From Cymodocea nodosa (taxonomy: Eukaryota > Streptophyta > Magnoliopsida > Alismatales > Cymodoceaceae), in NCBI GenBank assembly GCA_036874045.1, contig CM072335.1, positions 3,616,001 to 3,680,000 of the forward strand: a stretch of DNA of 64,000 bases, read 5' to 3'. The translations under genes were made by a program, and so were the position numbers. The notes under the pieces are model-generated. The model worked only from the letters and a program-made list of their open reading frames with translations. It ran no database searches and had not been told where the DNA came from. This document shows, piece by piece, positions 25,101-40,100 of the stretch. Within the stretch, counting starts at the first letter, position 1. Each line of letters begins with the position of its first letter.

Positions 25101-28100
25101 GCTTCTCTGATGTCATCTTTCAATAGTTTTTAAATTTGTTATTTGTCCATAACCATGATAAAACTGTAAAGGCATCATGTTTAGAAAACAATCTACTTGT
25201 ATTTAAATATTTGTTGGGATGGAAATATATAGAGCCATAGGTGGAAGTGCCATTTGGGTAGCTTACTCGGATACACAAATCTTATGGTTTGTGGCATGTA
25301 TTTTAATTTAATAACTTATTTGTTCCGACTGTCAAGCATACTAACTTAAAAATCTTTCTAAGTGCAGTAATTATTATAGAAATGATAGTAAGAAAATGAT
25401 CATGAATACATTTAACACACTTTAGCAATATCTTCTTCTTATGGTGGTTTGCTACTCTTTGCTTGGAAACTGTATAGGGTGGAGTTCCTGTTTGGTATTG
25501 TGCCATGCAAAATTTATCTATATACTTGCATCATGGGAGCCTTTAACTCATGGCCATTAAAAAGCAACTCATTTTACGTTCACACAATGGTAATAAATAT
25601 GCTATAGTATATTATATTCTCAGATGACATGCTATCAATGGGTTTTAAGTGGTTGTTAGGCTTTGGGCATAATGACAGCAATATGAAATCATGATTCTGT
25701 AATTATTTGTCTGTGTTGTGCACTCGGTACTTGGTTTGCTGTTTACCACCGTCTCCCAGGTCAATGCCATCAAAGATGGGGTCAAAATGATATATAGCTT
25801 TTCTACCTGTCCAATGAAGTGAAAAAGCAAAGTTCTAACTGAAGTGACAGAGTGGGCAGGTTTAAATTGCAGTTTTGCTGGCTTTGTTGACTCTAATAGT
25901 GTTTTTCAGCCACTGATTTCTTTTCCCTGTCTGTGTTGCTGTATTTCTTATTTTGGGCTTCCTCTCTGAAACTCCCTTGTTTTGTCTTGGCTGTCTACAG
26001 CTTCTGTAGACTTCCTTTTCCTGTTTTTTCCATTCTCAATAAAGTCCTCTTTACCGCTCAAAACAAATGATCTAGAGCATTTGACAAGCTTTTGTTTTTA
26101 AAGTTTGAGGAGCTTGCCGCTACCTTGTGTTTTTGTTGTTAAGATAACACAGGCATTTAGCTTGGGTGCTTTGGGCACCTAGTGTCCTTTAAAAAAAATA
26201 ATTTGAGTCTTTTTATTGGTTATGTTATACATTATTAAATTCATTTTGTGCATAGATGTATGTATTAGCTCAATTAAGGCTAAATAACTTTGAAATATGC
26301 GTATATACAATAAAATAAAATAAAAATGTGGTAATATTAATATCATAATAATAATGATAGACACATTAACATCTAAATATGTTAAAACCTATAACTTTTT
26401 ATTTTTCAATGAATTTAACACCTAAACATACATGGATCCTTGATAGAATTGGTATTTGATCTTGCAAGGCACTCAATTATATGACAAAAAATAAGGTGAG
26501 GTATGTTAATGCTGAGCCTTAAAGCACATCCAGGTGTCTTGGCTTAATAAATAATATGGTAATGATATTGAGAGTCAATGTTTAGTGGATGATGGAAAAG
26601 CCAATATAGAATCTTATTTGCTTGACGCTCGAGTTCTGTTTTAGACTAGTTATTTTGTATATTTCCTTTCTTCATCAGAACGTAAACAACAATGAATTGG
26701 CTGACTTTAACTGGAGATCTGGAGCTCAGGGACGTGGGGGTAGGGGAGGTAGAGGAAGTTATTCTTCACGCTATTTATCACATGGTATGCTTTACATCTG
26801 ATATTGCACTTTTTCCTTGTAATATTCTTTTCCTGACACTCTGATTTTTCATGGTTTGATATAATCATTTAGGAGAAAGTGATTAAGCATTTAAAAAATA
26901 TTTTCCATTGGTAGCATCTAAGATGTTATTGGTTCTTGTAGATGTTTTTTCTCTATAATACATCATTAACTTAAGTAGCATTCTATTTTTTTTCCTTTTT
27001 CTGTTTGGGTTTCTTCCCTGAAACCCTTCTTTCCCCATTTTGTATTTTGGCTTTTAGCTTGCCTACGTCTTGTGTAGGCCCCTATTTTTTTGTTTTTATA
27101 ATTTAATTCTTGCATAGTTAAAAAAAGTAAAGTAGAATTCTTGCTCTCTACTTCATGTCCACGCCCAACTTACCATGAGCATGATCCACTCTATCAAGTT
27201 TTCAGTTTCAATTTATTCACACTTATAATTTTAATTCTGTTTGATGAACAATTCCTCATTTTATAGAAAAACCTCATTTTGTATATTGTCTGCATGATGT
27301 CTTTAAGGAACGTATGATGGTTTTTTATATTTTTATGCACAAACAATATTTTTCCTTGATTAAATTGGTTCATTTTATATAATAATGGAATTTTAACTTT
27401 AGGTCAGCCTGCTAGATGTGAACTAATTCTACATTTATCTTCATGTTTTGATCAGACACTATTGGCACAAAAAATTCTGTTTCTGCTAAAGAGAGTTCTG
27501 CTAATCAAGGTCCAGACAAGGGTGCTAAAACTGCTGTTAACCAAATCCCTGAGGATAAGACACTCCCACTTACATCTGGGTAAATTTGTCTTTCCTTTCT
27601 GGAAGTGCGATTCTTGTGGTTATAGAACCATTATTACTGGGATGATACCAATTTTGGGCTTATGCAGAGGAATAAATTTGCTCTTCTTGTTTAACTGTTT
27701 GGAAAGTCAAAGTTAATGTGATGTACTATTGTAAACATGTTAAAATTTCAATATAATTTGGACTGATGATTCTGTATTAAATTATTCTCCAGTTCGATGT
27801 CCGTGACTGTGAATGGTCCCAGTGAACGAGCATATGTTGTTTCACCACCTCATGGTACAATCCAAATGCCTGTTAGCAGTGGTATCATTTTGGGTGAAGA
27901 AAAGGGGATGGTGGAAACTGGTGAATTTGAGGGCATGAAATCAACAGAAATCAACAATAAAAGTGGTAAAACAATCTGTTCCTGCTGTTGCTCATGAACA
28001 ATGGGGTTCAAATACTGAACAATTTTCATCTTTCTTTACAGTTGCATCAGATGCCAGGAAGCATCAGATGAAAAACCCACCAGTTGTTGACAGAGACATA

Positions 28101-31100
28101 TCCGCTGGTAGTGAATCCTCTGGTTCCTTGAGTGAAAAGAGAGCTGCAGAAGCTATTGATTCATGCACACATGGAAGGCTGCCAAGCAAATCCCAAGGAT
28201 ATGAAATTAATCACACTCTAGAGGAATTTCAACATCGTCCAACATCTTCTAGCACAGGCACTTCAGGCAGCAGGCCACCTTCCAATTACAGCAATAGATC
28301 ACAGCAGCAAATTGGTCATCACAAAGGTGCTTTTTGTATATTTTTTTAGGTTTTATGGCAAGAATCATTACAACCAGTGTGACATTTTTTGGTAATTTAA
28401 TGTTTTCTTTCTCATTTCTGCTGTTTTTAGCAGCTTCATTCTGCTATTTTTGCGTTAGAGAACAGTTTATATGTTCTTTGATATTAAGGGTCTCATTTTG
28501 TTTATTATGACATGTTTTAGATTATTATTTCTCATGTGAAGTGGTGATACATATATTAAAACTCACACAACCCTTAACTTTAATACATTAATATTCTTTA
28601 ACACTTCTCTTCAAGCTGAAACATTTAACTTGCAACAAACTCAATAATAACGTAATAAACTTAAATATAATAGATACATAGTGAGACATAAAAATTAGTT
28701 GTTATGGCAGAAATAGCAGTAATAGACAGTAGTAGTTGTAGAAGCAGCAACAATAGGAGTAATCTAAGTCTAAGAATTATATCTTTCACAGTAGTAGGTT
28801 AACTATTAGATAATGCAATTTGAGACGGTAAACAGATAGACAAATGTAGTCTATTCTTAGAAAATAGGTAGATAGAAGTCATCTACGCTTAGAATATTTT
28901 TTTTTGTAATTTTTTTCTTTTTCTATATACTTCTACCATTTTTAAAAAATTTTAATGAGATTTTTTAAACTTTTTTTTGTCTCTCCTCTTTCTTTCTCTC
29001 TCTCCCTTTTTTCTTTTATCTTTCTCTCTCTCCTTTTTTCTTTTCTTTTCTTTCCCCTCTCTTCTCCTTCTTTCCCTTTATCTTCTTCCATTTGTCAATG
29101 GTGCCAATAATGACAGAGAGTAGTGGTGAATGGTGATGAAGGAAAAGAGATGATGATGTGCGTGATGTTATCTCTCTATGTTTTTCCAACCATTGCTTGA
29201 TGATGATACATTTGGTGTATGTTAATATGAATTTGCTTGATGGTATCGCTGTTGATCTTGATTAGTTTGTGATCACCCTAACAATGTGTAGCGGCAACCA
29301 CTATCTTCTTCCTCCTAAATCATTGCATGGATTCTATTGGCAGAGTTGGTATAGAAAATAGTAGGAGCTCTAGGAAGTGAAAAACTCTATCCAGAGCTTG
29401 AGAGAATGAGGATAGGGGAGAGTGACTAGACACCCTCGTTGTGGATACCCTAGAGGGACTCAATGACCAAGAGAGAAGGGTTTGAATGTGGAAAAGAGAG
29501 GGTGGTCAGTGCAAGGGGTGGTGGCGGCTGTGGTGGTTGGGAGGAGGGTGGTGGCTAGAGTTTTCTTTCTCTTTATGTGTATTTCTCACATGTTTTAAAC
29601 TCTCAAAACATAAGATTTGATATCATGTGGGAACATGAAGAATAGGTGGAAGCAGAATGATCTATTAGCGAACATAAAGCCTTTATACATAGAAATTTCA
29701 TAAAAGAGACAATACAATTTAAACAATGCAAGACTAAACTCACACATAACCCTTTATCCTAATGGTTGCTATTGATGAGGGTGTTAAATCCTAGCTATTG
29801 GGGTATCATTGTTATTTTTTTCTCTGAAATTTTCTTTTATATGTTTAAAAAACTTGTCATTAACTTATTATAAATATTGAATACAACTAATACTAAAGTG
29901 TCTTAGTCAATGTTTTCAGAATCAGACAAAAAAATGAACCATTTTCTTGGTCAGTCGTGTTCAATTACTGATTCAACTTGTCCAACTGGTTGGACCAGCT
30001 GATGTCATTATGAAATCATTTTTAATTATAAAAAAATAAAAATTACAGAAAATAGCAAAAATTCTAGAATAATGTAGAAAAATTCTGCAAAATTTTCAGA
30101 AATGTATGGAAAAATTTCCCCGTTATATTCCTTTTTATGATGACAAAATATAATGAGGAATCTTACATACATCATATATGAAACTTAAAATCTCAAAAGT
30201 AAACCACATCAGTTGCGAGTTGATAGATTGTATAAAGAGTCTAATAATCTAATATGCCAATAAAATTAATGAGTTCAAAGTTCAAACTTCACATATTCAA
30301 TAAACATGATTATTCACGATGAATATTTGGAAAAACATCATTATTCCAAAAACACTGATTGTTAAGAAATCATGATTATTTGACAAAATCTTGATTATTC
30401 AAAAAATACTGTTTGTTTAAAAATCATGATTATTTACACTGATTGTTTGAAAAATCTTGACGGTAGATAGAAATATTTGGAAGAAAATGAGTGCCTAACC
30501 CACGTAGTGAGATTATGATTTGGATTGTTTTTGTTGTTATTTGAAAAAAAATTGATTAATCAAAAAATCTGATTGTTTATAAAAAAATGATGATTGGTCA
30601 CAAGAAATTCTGATTGTTAAATTAGATTGGTTGGACCAACTGGTTTTTTGATCTGACTGGCCAGTCCAATTGGTTTGTCTAGTCAAGCCACAAAACTGGT
30701 GCAACCAAGTGTAGTTGGACCGGTTGTGTCCGCTGTCCAATTGGTCTGACTGACTGGTCCAAGCTAGTTTTACAAACATTGGTGTTGGTGCCTTAATAAC
30801 TATGGTTTAAATCTTGTATTCATTGATTGGGCTATGTTCAGTTATAAACATTGAACATAACGATATTAATGATTTTTGATCCATAAGACGTAGGTTACAT
30901 GATTCTAGATTTCAATATTTGAAAATTTGTAAATTTTCTAATATGTGAGATAAAAATCTTAGTAGTTTGTTTCGTATGTTACATTTGGAATTGTAATTGG
31001 GATCACAAATTTTTCAATAAAGTTAATTTATTGGAAAGCAATACTGTTTATAGTTTTTTGTGAACACAAGAAATTATGAAGGCTTTTTAGAAATGTAGAA

Positions 31101-34100
31101 TGATGTTTCTACATCTTCTTCATTGATCTCCATATGTGAGCGTAGGTTACATGATTCTAGATTTCAATATTTGAAAATTTGAAAATTTTCTAATATGTGA
31201 GATAAAAATCTTAGTAGTTTGTTTCGTATGTTACATTTGGAATTGTAATTGGGATCACAAATTTTTCAATAAAGTTAATTTATTGGAAAGCAATACTGTT
31301 TATAGTTTTTTGTGAATACAAGAAATTATGAAGGCTTTTTAGAAATGTAGAATGATGTTTCTACATCTTCTTCATTGATCTCCATATGTGAGCGTAGGTT
31401 ACATGATTCTAGATTTCAATATTTGAAAATTTGAAAATTTTCTAATATGTGAGATAAAAATCTTAGTAGTTTGTTTCGTATGTTACATTTGGAATTGTAA
31501 TTGGGATCACAAATTTTTCAATAAAGTTAATTTATTGGAAAGCAATACTGTTTATAGTTTTTTGTGAATACAAGAAATTATGAAGGCTTTTTAGAAATGT
31601 AGAATGATGTTTCTACATCTTCTTCATTGATCTCCATATGTGAAATAGGATCAATGGTCTCTTTCTATTGAAAATGCTCCATAAGTGCTTCATTGTACTT
31701 CATATGTATCAAATCGTGATGTCTCATTTGTTCAAATCTACTCCTTTTCTTGGAATGTATTTGCAGAATCAATAATTAATTAATTCAAAGGCACTTCAAC
31801 CCATTAATTATTTAACTGAAAGACATTTTGACTTAAAAGCACAAATTTTACATGCTTAAGCATACCTTAGTTTCTTTCACAAGCAAAAGCACTACAAGTC
31901 AAGGTAAGAACTTTAACTGTCAAGTTTTCTTTACCTAGTGGCGAAGTAAATAGGCTTTGGAATAAAATGATTTCTTGTATTAAAAAAATTGCTTAGGAAA
32001 TTTTAGGAGTCTTGTGGAATAGCTTTTTTAGGTAAAGGAAGTTAATGAAATGAAGATATTCAAAATATAATAAAAGAAAAGGAAAGAATGCTATAAAATC
32101 TATCATAAATTTAGAAATGAAGAATTTGTAGAAGTATAACTAGCAAAAATGAATGCTAAGAAAATTGTTAGTAAAGTTAAATTCAGACTTATAAGAAATT
32201 ATATGATAGTTTGAATGAAAAAATGGAAAAAAATATAAATTGGCTAAGGCTAGAGAAAGAAAATATAGAGATTTGAGTTAAGTGCATTAATGATGAGGAT
32301 GGTAGAGTTACAAGCTTTCTTATTATGTCAGTTTTTGATGATTTTGTTCCAAGAAATGAATTGCACAGGCAGTATAGTATTTTTCTCATCTTACATTAGA
32401 GTATGTGTCTACGTGGTGATTATGTGTCATTTAATTTCAGTTGGTGCAGTGATGGAATGGAAGCCAAAACAGATGAGCGCACAAGTTTCTCAAACCTCTG
32501 ATGCAGTTGGATTTTCAAGTGTTGCAGCAACTGTAGTGGAATCCAAGGCAAATAACCAAGCCTCAGAAAAAGTTGCAACCGTGTTAGAGAAGAAGCTAGA
32601 GGATTTGCAATTTTCTGATGATCAACATGTTATTTTTCCAAGCCACATTCAAGTACCAGAATCTGAAAGAACTATGCTAAGTTTTGGAAGTTTTACTGCC
32701 AGTTTTAGGTTATCGTCAACTTTGGTCAATGGTCCTGATGAAGAAAAGAGATCTACACCTCATTCTGAGTCTACTCAGGAGATTGAAGAAAATGTTGAAG
32801 AGTCCTCGTCAAGGTATGGAATATCTTGTTTACCATTTATATTTCTTGTTACTAAGTCATCATATTTTTATACTTTTACATGTCCTTACTATGCTGGATA
32901 TGGTGTTCTGTTTCTTGGTCTCAGTGTTGAAAACTTGTCGCCAGTGGCACATGAGAATGACTACTCTGTTCAGCCCCATTCACCTGAGGATATTCCAGAA
33001 AACCAAGTGCATGGTGAGGTTGATGTTCCCAATGAATCTGCTGCACAGGAATATCCTCAGTCCCAGCAGGAAGCTTCATTGGCACATGAAGGACCTCAGC
33101 TCCCTGTTGTCCAACCTGCACCAGTGTATTCTACTTTTGGGTTGATTCCACAAGTGGTTGGAAGCCCATTCACAGGCTCAGATAATTCAGAGTCCCAGGC
33201 TCGTGATACTTCCCGTGTCCCTGGCTTTGTTGTGAGTCATTCTTATTGTTTTTCATGTTGTTCTTGTCTTCAAGAAATTCTCATACTTTGTAGTATTAAC
33301 TTGATGTTAATTGTGCATGTTAATTATATTGGCAAGTTAGCAGTTGCTTTTTCCAAACAAATATATTATCCTTTTTTTAATTTTCTATCTTCGTCATATG
33401 TGCAATACTAAATAAACCTTCTATTTCAAACTATTCTTTAATATACATTACATTATATATCTCTCTTGATTGAATCCTCTTCTATATGGTATTTTTCTGT
33501 TTTTTATTTGCACTAGTAGTTTCAGCATTGCAAGTACTTAGAAAACTGTTCTCTTCCTGCTTAAAACATTTCGTAGTTTACATGTTATTACATGTGCCTC
33601 TACTGACACCTACTCTATTTGCTACATTAACTTATTTTAATGTGCATTACTTTCTGGTGTATGCTTCTTTTTCCACTTCAAACTATTTCTTAATTTATAT
33701 GTTGTTTTGCATATCCCCCCAAAAACCACTACTATATGGTTTTTCTTCTTCAGATTTTTTTTGTTTGCACTGCTTCTTCCTTGCACATCCCTGGATTTCT
33801 CTATGATGCTTACTTGATTTATTGCACTGCATTTTTATTTTCCATAAACAATGAATGATATGCCACTCATATTCAAGGAATAAAGCATCGATATCATATC
33901 TAAGATCAGTCTTCTAGAAAAAGGAAACATATTGAGGATCCTAGATTGTATTGGTGGAAACATGAAACTTTTGTGGAAATGGTCAAAAAGTTCCAAAGAA
34001 TTTCAACTTAAAACTCAATGATAAGATAGAACAAACGTTGTTAAACATATAAAAACACTTATTAATTTTTTAGGCAATTATCATGTGTGAAATGCCAATT

Positions 34101-37100
34101 AGATAGAGCTACGACAATCACATGCATGAGAAAATGCTTATCTCATGCACAAATAATAGAAAAATAGTCCATAATGTCAAATGATTTAAAATATAATCAA
34201 ATTATACTAAGATCAATTTCAAGTTGAATGCTTTAGAGGATCATTGCCTTGTCCTTGTCACACTAGACATGCTTGAAACATTTGGTTATGCATCATTTGT
34301 TCTCTGCACACCATGTAACGGTCCTATAGCATTTGAATGGCATAACTGGTAAGGTACCCTATCTTACTAGTAATATTCTAAATCAGGTATGCATATAAGA
34401 TATTCCATTCATGGGAAATGATGACATATTGTGACGTCAGATTCTTCTATGGTAGGAGGTGGCCCTAGAGTTGTGTTATAGTCTTGTTGTCAGTTCTTTT
34501 AAAAGTTGGAAAGGGTTTGTATGCTTCATAATTGGATCCTACATCTCCTTCAACATGTTGACTTAAATTATAATGGTGGATTTGTTCATATACTATCAAA
34601 GTAGTAATCAATAGGCGATGGAATCCTTCATAGGAATTGTACGTGTAAGGATCTTGACTCTAAGGTTGAGAGGTTTAGGATCATTCATTTATAAACCTTC
34701 GAAGATCTGTGACAAAAATAAATTAGATTCCCTTCCTCTTATTTCCTTTTATTGTGTCATTTGTATTTTTTGATATTTTCCTTTTGTAATGATATGACAA
34801 TGACTTGTAGTTATGTTTAAGATGGCTTGGCTTCATGATCTTGATTTTGAGTAGCATTGGTAAAGAGTCTCTGTCTTGTAAATGGTTTGAGTGACCTTTG
34901 ACTCTCAAATTGAAGAATATTACTGTCACTACTATTAGCATCATTTGGAGATTGCATAGGATTATCGTCAGAGTTTATGCTTGGCCTTAAGCTTAGGCTT
35001 CTTTCAATACCAAGAAACTGTGAAAAGGAGCCCATGTACTTATCAATATCGACACCTAACTAATTTGCAATGTGTTGGTTAGACCTTTCACTTTCCTCAT
35101 CAAGAACTGCATTGCCATTGTTTTCCATCCATTGTATAATAAGATCCTTTGTCACTTGAATTTTTGTAGATGATAGTGACATTAGTTAGATCAAGCTTAT
35201 TGTGGTTTTCTCCATCAATTATATGCTTCATACGAAATCTCATGTTTACAGTTAACGAAGATCATATTATTTGACTTCTATGCTCCTAATCTATTCTTCT
35301 GCTTTATGTGGGTCAAGTTGAATTTGCTCTAATTTTTTTCACAATTAGCAGTAGAGAAGGTTTGAGAAAATACTCTAATTGCAATTTGCCTCAGACTAAG
35401 AGAGTCTGCCCCATGGATCACTCATCATTTAGTTGGAAAACAGAAATAAGATTGGATATTAGTAATTTAGTATGTTCATTAAAAATCCCAATATTTCAAT
35501 TAAAGATTGTAATCACTGCTCAAAGGTAAGGATTTACTTGGAGTCATAATCGTTATTAGCATGAATAGTTCCCAGGTGTACAAAACTACCCAAGTGGTCC
35601 TTGAATTCCTTTATCTCACTCAAGACTTGCACTTAAGTTTTGATATTTGGCTTGATTTTATTAATAATAGTCTTTAATGAAGTGATAAAATCAACATGGC
35701 CATGGAGCTCATGTTTACATTGAAATCATGGATTTAAATAGAATGTTGTATATCAAGTAAAAGACAATATGTATACAAGATATTTAAGATAAAATTAAGA
35801 TTACACATATAGCTAAATAATTGTATACCTGCGTCATGCAATGGCTGAATAAGCATCTTGAATCATCTCTCTTTGATGATATCAAGTTATGCCTTTGTGT
35901 TTTGTGATATTAAGTTATGTATCACCTCTCTCATCAAATTTACAACTTCATGTAAGAAACCAATCGTGGTTTCTTATCCCCATCAACCAATTTTAGAGCC
36001 ATTGAAATAAATTTCATAATAACACATTTTCTGGTATTCTTCCAAAATATGTGATCATTCACAATTGATGTGACTTTCCTATCAATTGGGCTTTTGCATT
36101 TTGAATGCCTATACCACAACTTAGAATTAAACACATATTTTAGTCCAACCTTCTTATCAAACATAAACTGAAAGTGCTATGTAGTTGATAGCAAAACAAG
36201 AAACCTCAGGACGAATTAAGTTACTACCCAAACTTTTTGTGACCTCTTGTATGAAAGGAGCAATGACTTATTGTAGATGTTGGTGACAAGTTGGGTTGAT
36301 TTTATAGTCTTTTCTATTAGCTTCATCTTTTTAAAATCCTTTAATATAAGAATGATACAATATGTTACACATGATGTCCAAAAAATAGGGTACTTGGCCA
36401 TTATGTTCTTCTCATTTTTCTTGAACTTGGTATCATTGTTTGTCACCACTTGTTCAATATTTGATGGCCTAATTTCTTTGACAATATTAGAAATTAACCT
36501 ATATAGAGACTTGTCTTTGACATACTTTGACGCATCAACAAACTTCATGTAAATATCTTGTCCATCATAGTATGCCATGAAGTTGATGATCTATGCCCTT
36601 GTGGTAGATGTGTTCATCTATCACACATGATAGTGATACCACACATGGGCCACTGCAGCTTTAAAGTATCAATGTAACTGTTGAGCTCAAGTACTTGTTC
36701 GGCACCTTTAGAATAGGTTGGTGCTTGTACACTTGGTCTGTCTTTCAAAATTACATCTACCATGTGCTGTAAATATGATTTTGTTTGCATTTGTGGGGAT
36801 GACGTTGTAAAACATGAATTTTGATTTAGTAGCTCCAACTGTTTATTTGGCATTTGTCTACATCTCTCTCAATGTTCTTTGCTTGTGTTTATCTTTTCTC
36901 ACAATTGTCTTGTTCAGTTGGTCAAATCTCTAATTGTTTATTTGAAACATACTTGAAATTTCATTACCCTTTAAAGTAGGTAGTGTGCATGCACTAGATG
37001 TAGTTTTCTCAAAGTGTGTAGATCCTAAAGCATCATGTAAGAGTTTAAGGTGCTCTCTACCTGTGTTCTTGTCTGAACAACATCAATGCTTCTCTATACA

Positions 37101-40100
37101 ACTGTCGTTCTTCTCTTTTCTCCATATCAAGTGGACAGTCAATGCCCTCGTTGTTGTCATGAACAGGAATACACACCAAGAATCTCTGATTCTGTTCTCC
37201 TCCAGTATAATTCTCTTGGCCTCTTGCTCTATGTACATTTAAAACACTCATTCTACCATTTGTCTCTCTTTTTTTGCCTTACATTTGTCAGTAACTGTTT
37301 CATTTAATCTCTGATAATGGTAGGACATGAAGGACATTTTGTGACGTTGTGACCACTAACTAGTTGCTATTTCAATCTGGATACACCACATCCTCCTATT
37401 TTCTTCTACAGTATCTACGTTGGGTCTTTTTCTTGTTATCAACAAGAAACCCATAGTGCTAATGAAGATTTTCATATCTGGCAAGACCTGCTCATGGTCA
37501 CTTACACTTCAACTTGATCCACTCGACATCTTGAAAATTGCAAGTAAGATCAATAACATAAGTTAAAACATCATGTTTCTCATAACTGTTCAAGTAGAAT
37601 CAATGCAATTCTCTAAATATATTAACTGAAAATTACTAATATTCACCGAAAATAATTAATATTCACTGAGAATTGTTAATATTCTCTGAAAATAACTAAT
37701 ATTTTTACTGAAAATCACTAATATTCATTGAAAACTGCTAATATTCATTAAAATAACTAATATTCACTGAAAATTGCTAATGTTCTCTAATATATTCACT
37801 AATACACTTAGAAAATCATAGATATTCATAAAAAATTCTAAAATTGTAAAATTTTTTAAAACATAACATTGATATCTTAGATCTACTTTAAAATGAAAGA
37901 AATGAGATGGAAAAGAGAATTCACCTTAAGAGAGTTCTAGAAGAGAAATCAAGTGTTGACTTGACTCTTCTCCTAAGAAAAACACCTGCAGTGTATAGAT
38001 CCAAAGCCTTCTATTTCATAGATACAAAGATATTCCCGATTGGAATGGAGATTAAGAGGACTGAAAAAAAAAGAGAAAATCACCCATGGACTGAAACTTA
38101 GCACCTTCCACCGGCAGGTGAAAAGGATTGATTAAACCAATTCTGTTCTGAACAGAAAATCCCAGGACCCCATTGTGGTGAGCAGAAGCATCTTAGACGC
38201 TTGGATTCTGGGTTTAATAAGAAATCATTTTTTTTACATGTCATTCTATATATATTTTTTAATTTGTACATGATTGGGAACTAGCTCGATTCTATTTTCC
38301 ATTTTTTCTTGTAAAACCTAAAAACTGTAATGGAAAATTATGAAAAAAGATTTTTTTTTCTCAAATGAAATGTCAAAAAAATCAAAGGGAAATGGAAAGA
38401 AAAATGGGAAAATGACAAAAGTTTAGTCATCTTGGTAAACATTAACTCCAATTATACATATATATATAGACGCACAAACAAACAAGGTCAATTATAAAAG
38501 GAATCTTAATAGTAAGTCCATATTTCAATAACAAATAGAAATTAACTAAGGATAGACAAATAATACTCGTCAGTCAATGGTGTTTGATGGACAGAAACTA
38601 GAAGATGATTATACGCCTTGACCTCAAATGGTGCCCTGATGATATGGTGCCTCCTAGATTTGTGCCAAATTAACTATGGTCTTTTTGTTCTAGCTCTTAG
38701 GGTGTAATGAAAAGCTTTCCTGGCCGCAGAGTATAGGTCATTTTTGGGTATCTTAGTAAATCTTGCACGGCAGTGTTCTGGTTCTGGTTCTGGTTGGATT
38801 ATTGCCCCACATTCACTCAGATTATCAAGTACTCGAACTTTAGTCAGCACAGTTAGAAGTAAACTTGAAAATTATGATTTTCTCATTGTTGATTTATGGA
38901 AAATTGGAATACTGTGACAGAAGTTTTGTAATGTGATTATGTGAGTTATATGGGTATCCACTTACAATAGGATTTCATTACTCACACATATATATATATG
39001 TGTGTGTGTGTGTGTTTGTAATCTCTTTCTTGATGAATGACATATATATGTGTGTGTGTGTGGAAAAATGTCTCAGTGCCTTTTCATATAGCATTTTCTT
39101 TTTTATCATCGTTATGATACGTAGAATAATGAAATTCTTTGAGTTTTTAACGAAATTCTAATTCATCTTTGGCAACTTTCTGGTGCAGAGTGTAATGTAA
39201 TTGAAGTTAGAACTTAAAACATGTAGAAGCTTTGGATGCTAGTAGTAAGACTACAAAAGGATTCTAAGATAATTTGTGGTAAAATGTATAAAGAAGTTTT
39301 TATTATCTTAATGGAAAAGCAAATCCATATTGCTAACTGCTAATAGGAATTAACACATCTATCAACTCAATTTCTGATTTTAATTGTGTTAGCATATTCT
39401 TCATTTTTATTTTTGTTTTTGCTTTTTGTAGGTTCCGCAACCTGTTGATCCTTCTACAAGCTACTATACCCAAGTTTATCGGCCAGCTGCTGACAGTGAT
39501 GGTCGTCATTCTCCATTTCTTGCATCTGGGGCTGTCACTAAGTACTCTCCATCTTTATCTCCTCAGAATGATTCAGCTCAACAAGAGGTGTGTTTCCATG
39601 CATAAGTATGCTCTATCTGTGGTCAAATTGTCTAAATTCCATGATTATACCAAGTGTTCCTTGTAAGTTTTGGAAGTAAACATTGCATGTATTAATGATA
39701 GTTAGAACTTGAAATCTTCTTTATCATTGCATGTGAGCCCGCATAGCTCATACAGATAGGAATTTTTGATCCACTTATTTAGTTTATGCATGCTTGCCTT
39801 TCAAGATTCTCATTTATTTCTTTGATTGCAATAACGTGTTGGCTGCCTTACTGTTTTGTATTTTTTTAATGCTATAAAAGCTTGTATTGTAAATTGTTGT
39901 TTCTGTAACTGATAGCTGCTTTACAAATTGATAATCATATACTTAGTAATAAGTTCGTTCACCAAGATACCTCTCCAGAAAAACTTGTTCAAATTCCCCA
40001 ATCAAATGATACCAATTATCCCATCCATCATATTTCACTCATTTTTGAAATGAAAGGATAACATGTGGCATATCTCATAGCTATACGACTAGGCAACTAC

